A stretch of 20,274 bases of DNA. Origin: Palsa-739 sp036512155 (GTDB taxonomy: Bacteria; Actinomycetota; Thermoleophilia; Gaiellales; Gaiellaceae). Under the pieces are notes generated by a model that was given only the letters and a program-made list of their open reading frames with translations, had not been told where the DNA came from and ran no database searches. Below are positions 1 through 6,491 of this stretch, in pieces; position 1 is the first letter of the stretch; every line of letters starts with the position of its first letter. The stretch is taken from contig DATCBD010000031.1 in NCBI GenBank assembly GCA_036512155.1, forward strand, positions 1 to 20,274. Reading direction: 5' to 3'. The translations under genes and the position numbers were made by a program.

Positions 1-160
1 CTATCTCGCCCGCTTTCGGAACGAGGGCGCGTTCGGCGAGGCCCTCGCGGTGCAGATCAGGGACGACGTCGCGGCCGCGCTGGAGCTCAGGCCTGCCGCG
101 GTGACCGTGACGCTCACGCAAAAGGCGCGTGGGGGCATCACGATCACCGCGACGGCGTAA
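1..160 (+). CDS. queF: QueF-like preQ1 reductase, C-terminal fragment
   Basis: The open frame enters from the left edge (codons begin at base 2) and ends at TAA 158-160, giving the last 52 residues. The fragment has the T-fold pattern of the NADPH-dependent 7-cyano-7-deazaguanine reductase QueF: an F-R-N-E-G-A-F-x-E stretch followed by I-R-D-D and a final A-R-G-G-I-T-I strand, comparable with the S-F-R-N-x-G-x-F-H-E ... R-G-G-I end of characterised QueF proteins. QueF reduces preQ0 to preQ1 in queuosine biosynthesis. The catalytic Cys lies outside the window, so the assignment rests only on the tail. It converges with the SRPBCC gene, 6 bp away. Confidence 0.55.
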   Translation, partial: YLARFRNEGAFGEALAVQIRDDVAAALELRPAAVTVTLTQKARGGITITATA

Positions 161-166
161 TCGGCG

Positions 167-664
167 TCAGCCTGCGAGCGTCGAGCCGGTCTCGACGACC
201 GACTTGAGGTCGTTGAGAATCCAGCTCCAGCCGCCGCCCATCTCCGGAGCGGAGCTCGTGACCATGACGAGTGTCTGCGGTGCGTTCTCAAGCTCGTGGA
301 GGACGCGCAGCTTCGTCACGCCCGCGCCGAACTCGGAGAGCTCGAACGTCACGCGCGTCGGGCCTTCGGCATCGACCTCGCCGCCGAAGTGCGGCTGAAA
401 CGTCTGCACGAGCTTGCTCGGCTCGTCGACCTCGAGAATGTCGCCGCTGACGACGACATCTCCCTGCCAGCCGCCCGCCTTCATTCCGGCGGACGGGAGC
501 TGCCTGTATGAGCCACCGGCGCGCAGGTCGATCACGAGCGGGCACTGGTAGCCGTACTTCATCGCCCACGTGGGCGAGGTGAGCGCCTCCCACACGGTCT
601 CCCGAGGCGCCTTGATGAACACCTCGTAGACGTGCGTCGTTCCGGTCTCGGTCATCGTGCTCAT
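167..664 (-). CDS. SRPBCC/AHSA1-type START-like domain protein
   Basis: 165 residues, one SRPBCC fold. The N-terminal pattern V-Y-E-V-F-I-K-A-P-R-E-T-V-W-E-A-L-T-S-P is the classic first strand and helix of the Activator-of-Hsp90-ATPase-homologue-1-like family. It is followed by D-L-R-A-G-G-S-Y, the G-D-I-L-E-V-D-E-P strand, a V-T-F-E-L strand and a long C-terminal helix with G-G-W-S-W-I-L-N-D-L-K. These proteins bind small hydrophobic ligands, and the substrate here is unknown. The ATG (662-664) overlaps the TGA of the upstream ArsR-type gene (ATGA), so the two are translationally coupled. ArsR plus SRPBCC is a very common bacterial gene pair. Confidence 0.9.
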   Translation of the reverse strand: MSTMTETGTTHVYEVFIKAPRETVWEALTSPTWAMKYGYQCPLVIDLRAGGSYRQLPSAGMKAGGWQGDVVVSGDILEVDEPSKLVQTFQPHFGGEVDAEGPTRVTFELSEFGAGVTKLRVLHELENAPQTLVMVTSSAPEMGGGWSWILNDLKSVVETGSTLAG

Positions 665-981
665 GCAGTCTCCTCCAGTTCGTTCTTGAGATCTACGAGC
701 GCCGCCACGCGGTGCTCCGTGTACTTGTCGATCCAGCGGTCGTGGACGAGGCGGATCGGCACCGGGTTGAGGTAGTGGAGCTTCTCCCGGCCCTCCCGTC
801 GTGTGACCACGAGCCCGGCGTCCTCGAGCACGTGGAGGTGCTTCATGACCCCGAAGCGCGTCATCTCCAGCTCCGACTCGAGCTCCGTGAGCGTGCGGCC
901 GTCGCGCTCGAAGAGCCGGTCGAGGAGATACCTGCGCGTGGGATCCGCCAGAGCCTTGAAGATGCGGTCGTCGTCATCCAC
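661..981 (-). CDS. ArsR-family winged-helix transcriptional regulator
   Basis: 106 residues from the GTG at 981. The start D-R-I-F-K-A-L-A-D-P-T-R-R-Y-L-L is the family signature, followed by the winged-helix region T-L-T-E-L-E-S-E-L-E-M-T-R-F-G-V-M-K-H-L (about 30-49) and the wing R-R-E-G-R-E-K-L-H-Y-L-N-P (61-73). The metal-binding C-x-C of ArsR/SmtB sensors is absent, so this belongs to the non-metal group usually paired with SRPBCC genes. I prefer the 981 start over the in-frame GTG at 1011, because a near-consensus promoter (TTGACA, 18 bp, TATTCT) ends 7 bases before 981. It is probably autoregulated through the inverted repeat in that promoter. Confidence 0.9.
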   Translation of the reverse strand: MDDDDRIFKALADPTRRYLLDRLFERDGRTLTELESELEMTRFGVMKHLHVLEDAGLVVTRREGREKLHYLNPVPIRLVHDRWIDKYTEHRVAALVDLKNELEETA

Positions 982-988
982 GAACAGG

Positions 989-1018
989 AGAATAGGTGAC
1001 CGAACGGTCACATGTCAA
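989..1018 (-). promoter_or_regulatory. sigma70-type promoter of the ArsR-type gene
   Basis: Read on the minus strand: TTGACA (1018-1013), an 18-base spacer (1012-995), TATTCT (994-989), then 7 bases to the GTG at 981, which predicts a leaderless or nearly leaderless mRNA. The spacer contains a full 16-base inverted repeat, the usual place for a repressor to block RNA polymerase. The plus-strand AGGAG (986-990) that serves the divergent gene overlaps the -10. Confidence 0.75.
996..1011. promoter_or_regulatory. putative operator, perfect inverted repeat GTGACCG-AA-CGGTCAC
   Basis: Two 7-base arms (996-1002 and 1005-1011) separated by AA. It lies wholly between the -35 and -10 of the minus-strand ArsR-type promoter, and its left arm begins with the GTG start codon of the divergent cyclodeaminase-like gene. 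A regulator bound here could repress its own operon and also affect the divergent gene. The binding protein is inferred from position, not shown. Confidence 0.65.
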
Positions 1019-1937
1019 GCCACTCTACCTGACCGAGGACGACGTGGCCGAGCTGCTCTCGCCCGCCGCCGCGGTCGAGGCGATCGAGGCGTGCTTCGGC
1101 CGCATGGCGCGCGGTGCGGTCGAGAACAGGCCCCGCTACCGCCTGCCGCTCGAGCACGGCGCGCTCGCGGTGATGGCGGCGTCCGATCTCGAGCTCGGGT
1201 ACGCCGGCGCGAAGGTGTACTCCGGGATGCGCGAGGGTGCCCGCTTCGTCGTCCTCCTCTTTCGCACCGACCGGCCGGAGCTCGTCGCGGTCATCGACGC
1301 GGACAAGCTCGGCCAGCTCCGGACGGGAGCGGCAAGCGCGGTCGCTGCGAAGTACCTCGCACGCTCGGAGGTGACGAGCCTCGGCGTCATCGGCTGCGGC
1401 TGGCAGGCGCAATCGCAGGTGGCGTGCATCCGCGCCGCCGTCCCCGGCATCGAGCGCGTCGTCGCGTACTGCCGCACCGAGGAGTCGCTACGTGCGTTCT
1501 GCGAGCAGAACGGCGCCGAGCCGGGAGAGAACGCGCGCGCTGCCGCGGAGTGCGACGTCGTCGTCACCGTGACGGGCTCGCCCGACCCGGTGCTGCGCGG
1601 CGAGTGGCTTCAACCCGGGGCGCTCGTGTGCGCCGTCGGCGCGAACGATGGACGGAGGAGAGAGCTCGACAACGTCGTCCTCGAGCGCGCGACGTTCGTG
1701 TGCTGCGACTCGCTCGACGATGCCCGGCTCGAGTCCGGCGATCTGATCGAGCCGGTCGCGTCCGGCGTCCTCGACTGGCTCGAGGTGCACGAGCTCCAGG
1801 AGGTCGTCGCGGGCGCAGTTCCCGGCCGGCAATCGGACGACGACATCGTCGTCTTCAAGTCGAACGGGCTTGCGGCCTGGGACGTCGCCGTCGCGGCCGC
1901 TGTAGTCGCTAGTGCTGCTCGCCGAGAGCGTGGATGA
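996..1937 (+). CDS. ornithine cyclodeaminase / mu-crystallin family protein
   Basis: 313 residues, full length for the family. The substrate domain has L-Y-L-T-E-D-D-V near the start, R-Y-R-L-P-L (about 47-52) and the Lys of A-K-V-Y-S-G (Lys73), matching the catalytic-site Lys of ornithine cyclodeaminase. L-R-T-G-A-A-S-A-V-A (108-117) and the Rossmann loop G-V-I-G-C-G-W-Q-A-Q (130-139) bind NAD(P)(H). The family includes ornithine cyclodeaminase, alanine dehydrogenase, ketimine reductases and staphylopine-type enzymes, and the substrate cannot be chosen from sequence. The GTG at 996 is the only plausible start and has AGGAG at 986-990, 5 bases upstream. The 3' end overlaps a minus-strand small gene by 29 bp. 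Confidence 0.88.
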   Translation: MTERSHVKPLYLTEDDVAELLSPAAAVEAIEACFGRMARGAVENRPRYRLPLEHGALAVMAASDLELGYAGAKVYSGMREGARFVVLLFRTDRPELVAVIDADKLGQLRTGAASAVAAKYLARSEVTSLGVIGCGWQAQSQVACIRAAVPGIERVVAYCRTEESLRAFCEQNGAEPGENARAAAECDVVVTVTGSPDPVLRGEWLQPGALVCAVGANDGRRRELDNVVLERATFVCCDSLDDARLESGDLIEPVASGVLDWLEVHELQEVVAGAVPGRQSDDDIVVFKSNGLAAWDVAVAAAVVASAARRERG

Positions 1938-2133
1938 CGTCCGCCCGCGAGAGCATCCGCTTCTGCTGCTCGGTGCTCAGCCGGTTCTTGACGTACGGAT
2001 CCTCGAGGATCTCGTCGACGCGGCGCCCCGCGCCGTGCTCGCGCAGGAGGTAGGCGACGACGTTCTCTTCCGCGGACGTTCTCGAGAACAGGAACGAGAA
2101 CGGATTCCGCCAAAAACGGGCCAGCCTCGGCAC
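1909..2133 (-). CDS. small protein of unknown function (74 aa)
   Basis: Not recognised. From the GTG at 2133 the product has 74 residues: a basic/aromatic N-terminus (L-A-R-F-W-R-N-P-F-S-F-L-F), then a soluble mixed-charge helical part with A-Y-L-L-R-E-H-G, V-D-E-I-L-E-D-P-Y-V-K-N-R and a C-terminal S-R-A-D-V-I-H-A-L-G. The frame stays open further upstream, but the added residues are arginine-rich and look like shadow coding, while a TATACA element ends 9 bases before this GTG. I infer a nearly leaderless transcript. It is divergent from the gene at 2158 and may share regulation with it. Confidence 0.6.
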   Translation of the reverse strand: MPRLARFWRNPFSFLFSRTSAEENVVAYLLREHGAGRRVDEILEDPYVKNRLSTEQQKRMLSRADVIHALGEQH

Positions 2134-2142
2134 GCAAGCGAT

Positions 2143-2150
2143 TGTATAGT
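2143..2150. promoter_or_regulatory. overlapping divergent -10 elements
   Basis: Plus strand TATAGT (2145-2150) ends 7 bases before the GTG at 2158. Minus strand TATACA (2148-2143) ends 9 bases before the GTG at 2133. They share four bases, so the two promoters probably cannot be occupied at once. No clear -35 is visible for either. Confidence 0.5.
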
Positions 2151-2157
2151 CGGGGTC

Positions 2158-2505
2158 GTGCAGGTCTCGACCGACCGCGGCAGGTTCGCGGAGCGGGTGC
2201 TCCACGGGGTGGACGACGCCGGAAACGACGAGCGCGTCGTCGTCTGGATCGAGCGCAAGGCGGGCGCGATCTGGGCGGTCGGCCGCGCGGTCAACGCCCA
2301 GCATCGCAACGATCACGCGCCTCGGCCCGACGACTACATCTTCGAGGGGTACGAGCTCGAGGACGCGCTCGAGCAGGCGAACGCCGCGCTGGAGGACGAC
2401 CTCACCGTGTCGGAAGCCGACGGCCGGGCCGAGCACCTGCGGCCGTTCACGCGCGACGAGCTGCTGAAGCCGCTCGAAGCGTGGTTCTTCGGGCGCACGG
2501 CATAG
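2158..2505 (+). CDS. conserved-looking hypothetical protein (115 aa)
   Basis: Not recognised as a named family. The product (115 aa from the GTG at 2158) is acidic and soluble. It has a strand-rich N-terminal half (R-V-V-V-W-I-E-R-K and A-I-W-A-V-G-R-A-V-N), then D-D-Y-I-F-E-G-Y-E-L-E-D-A-L-E-Q-A-N and a C-terminal helix with L-L-K-P-L-E-A-W-F-F-G. Plus-strand coding is preferred because the opposite frame is arginine/leucine-rich with no pattern. TATAGT lies 7 bases upstream of the GTG and there is no Shine-Dalgarno, which fits a leaderless start. mqnD follows 23 bp after the stop. Confidence 0.65.
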   Translation: MQVSTDRGRFAERVLHGVDDAGNDERVVVWIERKAGAIWAVGRAVNAQHRNDHAPRPDDYIFEGYELEDALEQANAALEDDLTVSEADGRAEHLRPFTRDELLKPLEAWFFGRTA

Positions 2506-2514
2506 CGCATCGTC

Positions 2515-2520
2515 GATAGT
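2515..2520 (+). promoter_or_regulatory. possible -10 of mqnD
   Basis: GATAGT lies 8 bases before the mqnD ATG and there is no Shine-Dalgarno. This matches the spacing seen at the other leaderless-style starts in the window, although the first base departs from TAnnnT. Confidence 0.35.
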
Positions 2521-2528
2521 TCGCACCC

Positions 2529-3341
2529 ATGCTGGTGCGCGTGGGCTTCAGTGCCGATCCGGACGATGCCTTCATGTTCTGGGGGCTCGCCTCGGGAACC
2601 GTCGATCGCCGCGGCTTCGAGTTCGAGCCCGTGATCGCCGACATCCAGAGCCTCAACGAATGGTCGCTCGAAGGCCGGCTCGAAGTGACCGCGATGTCGA
2701 CCGCGACGTACCCGCTCGTGCACGAGCGCTACGCGTTGCTTCCACACGGAGCGAGCTTCGGGTCGGGCTACGGGCCGATCGTCGTCGCGCGCGAAAAGCT
2801 GTCGCTCGACGAGCTTCGCAACGAGGAGATCGTCGTCCCGGGCAAGCTCACGACCGCGTTCCTCGTCCTCCAGCTGGCGCTCGGCGGCGAGTTCGCCTGC
2901 CGCGTCATGCCGTTCGACCAGATCCTCGACGAGGTCGCGTCCGGCCGGTCGCGCGTCGGCCTCATCATCCACGAGGGGCAGCTCACGTACGCCGACTCCG
3001 GCGTCGCGAAGTGCCTCGACCTCGGCGAGTGGTGGTTGCTCGAGACCGGACTGCCGCTCCCGCTCGGCGTGAACACCATCCGCCGCGATCTCGGCGCCGA
3101 CGGGATGCGCGAGGTCTCCGCGATCCTGCGTGGGTCGATCGACGCCGCGCTCGCGCACCGCGACGAGGCGCTCGAGTACGCGCTCGGGTTCGGCCGCGGG
3201 CTCGACGACGTGCGCGGCGACCGCTTCATCGAGATGTACGTGAACGACCTGACGCTCGACTACGGCGACGAAGGTCGCCAGGCGGTGCGCGAGCTCATGG
3301 AGCGGGCGCACGCGGGCATTCAGGTTGAATGGGTTCAGTGA
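2529..3341 (+). CDS. mqnD: 1,4-dihydroxy-6-naphthoate synthase, futalosine menaquinone pathway
   Basis: 270 residues, a periplasmic-binding-protein-like fold. MqnD converts cyclic dehypoxanthine futalosine to 1,4-dihydroxy-6-naphthoate, a late step of the alternative menaquinone route. Recognisable family blocks are R-V-G-F-S-A-D-P-D-D-A-F at the start, S-L-N-E-W-S-L-E-G-R-L (41-51), S-G-Y-G-P-I-V-V-A (79-87), V-P-G-K-L-T-T-A (103-110), G-L-I-I-H-E-G-Q-L-T-Y (144-154) with the active-site-type His148, then D-L-G-E-W-W and T-G-L-P-L-P-L-G. The match to the Thermus MqnD pattern is close along the whole length. The other mqn genes are not in the window, and the downstream neighbour is a thiolase coupled by overlap. 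Confidence 0.93.
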   Translation: MLVRVGFSADPDDAFMFWGLASGTVDRRGFEFEPVIADIQSLNEWSLEGRLEVTAMSTATYPLVHERYALLPHGASFGSGYGPIVVAREKLSLDELRNEEIVVPGKLTTAFLVLQLALGGEFACRVMPFDQILDEVASGRSRVGLIIHEGQLTYADSGVAKCLDLGEWWLLETGLPLPLGVNTIRRDLGADGMREVSAILRGSIDAALAHRDEALEYALGFGRGLDDVRGDRFIEMYVNDLTLDYGDEGRQAVRELMERAHAGIQVEWVQ

Positions 3342-4537
3342 GTCGCGCGGTCATCTTGTCCGGCGTGCGTACGCCGATCGGGCGGTACGGCGGTGCGCTC
3401 TCGGGTGAGCGTCCCGACGATCTCGCCGGCCTGGTGATCGCCGAGGCGGTCGCGCGCTCGGGCGTCGACGCGAACGAGATCGAGGACGTCTACTTCGGGT
3501 GCGCGAACCAGGCGGGTGAGGACAATCGCAACGTCGCGCGCATGGGCGCCCTGCTCGCGGGGTTGCCGCAATCGGTCGCGGGCGTCACCGTGAACCGGTT
3601 GTGCGCGTCCGGGCTGACGGCGGTCGCGGCGGCCTGCCACGCGGTGATGGCCGGCGACGGCGACCTGTTCGTCGCAGGTGGCGTCGAGTCGATGTCGCGC
3701 GCGCCGTACGCGTTCGCGAAACCGGACAAGGCGTTCCCGCGCGGGAACGTCACCGTCTACGACACGCACCTCGGCTGGCGGTTCCCGAACCCGCGCATGG
3801 AGGCGATGTTCCCGCTCGAGTCGATGGGCGAGACGGGCGAGAACGTCGCCGACCGCTACGGCGTCTCGCGCGAGGATCAGGACGCGTTCGCACTCGCTTC
3901 GCAGCAGCGCTGGGCGGCGGCCGCGCAGGCGGGCCGCTTCGACGAGGAGCTCATGCCCGTGGGGGAGGTCGCGCGCGACGAGCATCCGCGTCCCGATACG
4001 ACACTCGAGAAGCTCGCGGCCCTGAAGCCCGCGTTCCGTGCGGGCGGGACTGTCACCGCCGGCAACTCGTCCGGCATCAACGACGGCGCGGCCGCGCTCG
4101 TGATCGCCTCGGAAGAGCGCGCGCGCGAGCTCGGCGTCGAGCCGCTCGGCACGTTCGTCGGCAGTGCGGTCGCCGGCGTCGACCCGCGCGTGATGGGCAT
4201 CGGCCCCGTTCCCGCGGTGCGAAAGCTGCTCGGACGCGCAGGCGTCGACGTAGCGACGCTCGACCTCGTCGAGCTGAACGAGGCGTTCGCGTCGCAGAGC
4301 CTCGCTGTCATTCGCGAGCTCGGGTTCGACCAGGCGAAGGTGAACGTCAACGGCGGCGCGATCGCGATCGGCCACCCGCTCGGCATGAGCGGTGCGCGCC
4401 TCGTCGTCTCGCTCCTGCACGAACTGCGCCGCCGCGGCGGTCGCTACGGGCTCGCGACCTTGTGTGTTGGCGTAGGCCAAGGCCAGGCTGCTCTTTTCGA
4501 ACGTTCGCCGAGCGCTTCCACCAAGGGCCGAAGCTAA
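3329..4537 (+). CDS. acetyl-CoA acyltransferase (thiolase), PaaJ/PcaF-like
   Basis: About 402 residues, the standard thiolase length. The nucleophile Cys92 lies in V-N-R-L-C-A-S-G, His349 in A-I-G-H-P-L-G and Cys379 in T-L-C-V-G-V-G-Q-G, so the catalytic set is complete. G-E-D-N-R-N-V-A-R-M (63-72) is typical of the beta-ketoadipyl-CoA thiolase branch (PcaF/PaaJ). Nearby ligase and isomerase genes favour aryl-acid or fatty-acid degradation, but acetoacetyl-CoA thiolase activity cannot be excluded. Two starts are possible: ATG 3329, or GTG 3338, which overlaps the mqnD stop as GTGA. Neither has a good ribosome site, so translation is probably coupled to mqnD. The tail after the last strand is a short Ser/Lys-rich extension. 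Confidence 0.93.
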   Translation: MGSVSRAVILSGVRTPIGRYGGALSGERPDDLAGLVIAEAVARSGVDANEIEDVYFGCANQAGEDNRNVARMGALLAGLPQSVAGVTVNRLCASGLTAVAAACHAVMAGDGDLFVAGGVESMSRAPYAFAKPDKAFPRGNVTVYDTHLGWRFPNPRMEAMFPLESMGETGENVADRYGVSREDQDAFALASQQRWAAAAQAGRFDEELMPVGEVARDEHPRPDTTLEKLAALKPAFRAGGTVTAGNSSGINDGAAALVIASEERARELGVEPLGTFVGSAVAGVDPRVMGIGPVPAVRKLLGRAGVDVATLDLVELNEAFASQSLAVIRELGFDQAKVNVNGGAIAIGHPLGMSGARLVVSLLHELRRRGGRYGLATLCVGVGQGQAALFERSPSASTKGRS

Positions 4538-4551
4538 CGCGAGGCGTTAGT
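4533..4551. repeat. hairpin spanning the thiolase stop codon
   Basis: CTAACGC (4534-4540) and GCGTTAG (4544-4550) pair perfectly around a GAG loop, with the TAA stop inside the left arm. There is no U-rich tract after it, so it is not a standard intrinsic terminator. It may protect the 3' end of the mRNA. Confidence 0.45.
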
Positions 4552-4674
4552 GGAGGCCGCACCGAGCGTGCCGGTCCCGCGTCAGCGCGACCGCGTGCGC
4601 GGAACGAAACCGTCGCTCACGCTCCGCGAAGCGGTACCTCCATCAGCGCGAAATCGAAGATTTCGTGCTGGGCT
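4538..4674. other. 137-bp convergent intergenic region
   Basis: No gene is supported here. It lies between the thiolase (plus) and a small minus-strand gene. Apart from the hairpins at its two ends the sequence is GC-rich, with no further structure that I can support. Confidence 0.6.
4646..4668. terminator. 10-bp hairpin between convergent genes, terminator-like without U tract
   Basis: Arms 4646-4655 and 4659-4668 pair over 10 bp (one G-U) around a GAA loop. It sits 6 bases after the stop of the minus-strand gene at 4675. Neither strand has a run of U after the stem, so factor-independent termination is uncertain. Confidence 0.4.
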
Positions 4675-4935
4675 TTAGCCGACGGGCGGACGGATGTAGA
4701 TCACGTCCTCGTGCTTGATGGGCACGAAGAAGGCACCGATGTTCATGACCAGCTCCTCGACCGTGGAGAAGACCTCGCCGTCGCCGTCCTGGTTGGGGAC
4801 GACGATGCCGACCTCGTTCTCCGGTTCGGCGGCGATCCCGTGGTCGCGGAGGAGCGCCAGGAGCTGGTCGCGGTCGGGGATCCGTGCGGCTTCCACTTGA
4901 ATCGTGCCCATTGGATCCAATACCTGGCCTTTCAT
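4675..4935 (-). CDS. small protein of unknown function (86 aa)
   Basis: Not recognised. From the ATG at 4935 the product is 86 residues with an alternating strand/helix pattern: G-T-I-Q-V-E-A-A-R-I, a helix D-R-D-Q-L-L-A-L-L-R-D-H-G-I, then E-V-G-I-V-V-P, a helix T-V-E-E-L-V-M-N-I-G and a final strand E-D-V-I-Y-I-R-P-P. It could be a small alpha/beta sandwich. Other in-frame ATGs at 4911 and 5016 are possible, and none has a clear ribosome site. A TTGACC box occurs further upstream at the edge of the aldehyde dehydrogenase promoter. The ATTGGATCCAAT palindrome overlaps the 4911 ATG. Confidence 0.6.
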   Translation of the reverse strand: MKGQVLDPMGTIQVEAARIPDRDQLLALLRDHGIAAEPENEVGIVVPNQDGDGEVFSTVEELVMNIGAFFVPIKHEDVIYIRPPVG

Positions 4936-4972
4936 CGACGTCGGCAAACCTTCGGGCCATTCTCGGATCCAA
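4910..4972. promoter_or_regulatory. paired GGATCCAA palindromes, possible operator pair
   Basis: ATTGGATCCAAT (4910-4921) is a perfect 12-base palindrome. TCGGATCCAA (4963-4972) matches its central ten bases at nine positions. Their centres are 52 bp apart, close to five helical turns, so one protein could contact both from the same DNA face. They lie in or beside the start of the small minus-strand gene and upstream of the aldehyde dehydrogenase. Confidence 0.35.
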
Positions 4973-5004
4973 GTGTGGCGACTCCGGCGGACGAGGTCAA
5001 CCGC

Positions 5005-5010
5005 TATTTT
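5005..5010 (+). promoter_or_regulatory. -10 element of the aldehyde dehydrogenase gene
   Basis: TATTTT ends 8 bases before the ATG at 5019. There is no Shine-Dalgarno in the intervening bases, so the mRNA is probably leaderless. A -35 is not obvious. Confidence 0.5.
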
Positions 5011-5018
5011 CCCCATTG

Positions 5019-6491
5019 ATGGCCGTCGCAACGGGCAACGATCATGGGCTCTTCATCGGCGGCGAGACCGCCGAGGCCGCCTCCGGCGAGCTTCGGGATC
5101 TGGTCGAGCCCGCCACGGGCGACCCGCTCGGCCGGGCCGCGATGGCCGGCGAGGCGGACGTCGACCGTGCGGTCGAGGCCGCCCGCGCCGCGCTCGACGG
5201 CGCCTGGGGTCGCACGCCGCCGACCGAGCGCTCGCGCCTGCTCCAGGCCCTCGCCGACGCGATCCAGGCAAACCGCGCCGAGCTGGCCGAGCTCGAGTCG
5301 CGCAACGTCGGCAAGGCGATCTCGTCCGTCAAGGCGGAGATTGCCGGCGCCGCTGAGAACTTCCGCTTCTTCGCGTCCGTCGTCGGCTCGATCGCCGGCC
5401 GCTCGAATCCGATCGGCGGCTCGCTGCTCACGTACTCGCTGAAGGAGCCGGTCGGGGTCTGCGCGCAGATCGTCCCCTGGAATTACCCGCTGCTCATGGC
5501 GACGTGGAAGCTGTCCCCCGCGCTCGCGGCCGGCTGCGCCGTCGTGCTGAAGCCGGATCCGCAGACGCCGCTGAGCGTGTTGCGACTCGCGGAGCTCGCG
5601 ACCGAAGTCGGATTCCCGGCGGGCGCGATCAACATCGTGCCGGGCGACGGGCCGACGACGGGCTCGTACCTCGTCAAGCATCCGGGCGTCGACAAGGTCG
5701 CGTTCACCGGCTCGACGAAGACGGGCGGCGAGATCATGCGGCTCTGCTCCGATCCGATCAAGCGCGTCACGCTCGAGCTCGGCGGGAAGAGCCCGAACCT
5801 CGTCTTCGCGGACGCGGATCTCGATGACGCGATCCCGAGCTCCGTGTGGTCGATCTATTACGCCGCCGGGCAGAGCTGCGAGGCGCGCTCGCGCGTGCTC
5901 GTCGAAGCGTCGATCTACGACGACTTCGTCTCGCGCTTCGCCGGGTACGTCCAGCAGCTCAAGGTCGGCGACCCGCTCGACCCGGAGACGCAGATCGGAT
6001 CGCTCATCTCGACCGCGCATCGCGACCGCGTGCACGGCTTCGTCGAGCGCGGACGCGAGGAAGGCGTCGAGGTCGTCGCCGGCGGCGGCCCCGCCGACGG
6101 TAAGGGCGCGTTCTACCAGCCGACCGTGCTCGCGGGCGTGACGAACGAGATGGTCGTCGCGCAGGAGGAGATCTTCGGGCCGGTCGTCGCCGCGATTCCG
6201 TTCGAGGACGAGGCAGATGCGATCCGCATCGCGAACGACGTCAAGTACGGCCTCTTCGCGACGGTCTGGACGGGCGATCCGGCGCGAGGCCACCGCGTCG
6301 CCCGCGCGATCCAGGCAGGCATGGTCGGCATCAACACGCCGTACACCGCGTTCCCGGGCATCCCGTTCGGCGGGTACAAGCAGTCCGGCTTCGGCCGCGA
6401 GCTCTCGATCGACACGCTCGAGCTCTACCTCGAGACGAAGGGCGTTCTCGTCTCGACGGGCTCCAAGCCTGCGAATCCGTTCAGGCTGTAG
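5019..6491 (+). CDS. NAD(P)-dependent aldehyde dehydrogenase
   Basis: 490 residues, full length for the ALDH superfamily. The oxyanion-hole Asn155 lies in I-V-P-W-N-Y-P, the cofactor Lys178 in L-K-P-D, the glycine motif in F-T-G-S-T-K-T-G (229-236), the general base Glu253 in L-E-L-G-G-K-S-P-N and the catalytic Cys287 in G-Q-S-C. E-E-I-F-G-P-V follows. The overall pattern is the betaine/phenylacetaldehyde-type class. Because a phenylacetate-CoA ligase-like gene lies in the same run of genes, an aryl- or alkyl-acetaldehyde substrate is a reasonable inference, not shown. The ATG at 5019 is preceded by TATTTT. Its TAG stop shares its last base with the GTG of the next gene. Confidence 0.95.
   Translation: MAVATGNDHGLFIGGETAEAASGELRDLVEPATGDPLGRAAMAGEADVDRAVEAARAALDGAWGRTPPTERSRLLQALADAIQANRAELAELESRNVGKAISSVKAEIAGAAENFRFFASVVGSIAGRSNPIGGSLLTYSLKEPVGVCAQIVPWNYPLLMATWKLSPALAAGCAVVLKPDPQTPLSVLRLAELATEVGFPAGAINIVPGDGPTTGSYLVKHPGVDKVAFTGSTKTGGEIMRLCSDPIKRVTLELGGKSPNLVFADADLDDAIPSSVWSIYYAAGQSCEARSRVLVEASIYDDFVSRFAGYVQQLKVGDPLDPETQIGSLISTAHRDRVHGFVERGREEGVEVVAGGGPADGKGAFYQPTVLAGVTNEMVVAQEEIFGPVVAAIPFEDEADAIRIANDVKYGLFATVWTGDPARGHRVARAIQAGMVGINTPYTAFPGIPFGGYKQSGFGRELSIDTLELYLETKGVLVSTGSKPANPFRL

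Noticed and set aside
1011..1011. GTG at 1011 as the start of the ArsR-type gene
   Set aside because: It would place the promoter's -10 inside the coding region and add ten residues not typical for the family. The 981 start sits 7 bases after TATTCT.
803..1912. Long plus-strand frame overlapping the ArsR-type and cyclodeaminase-like genes
   Set aside because: Arginine/alanine-rich translation without any motif, a by-product of high GC. The +3 frame has a full family match.
4533..4668. Two hairpins as intrinsic terminators
   Set aside because: The stems are good but no U-rich tract follows on either strand, so I list them as hairpins with low confidence in termination.
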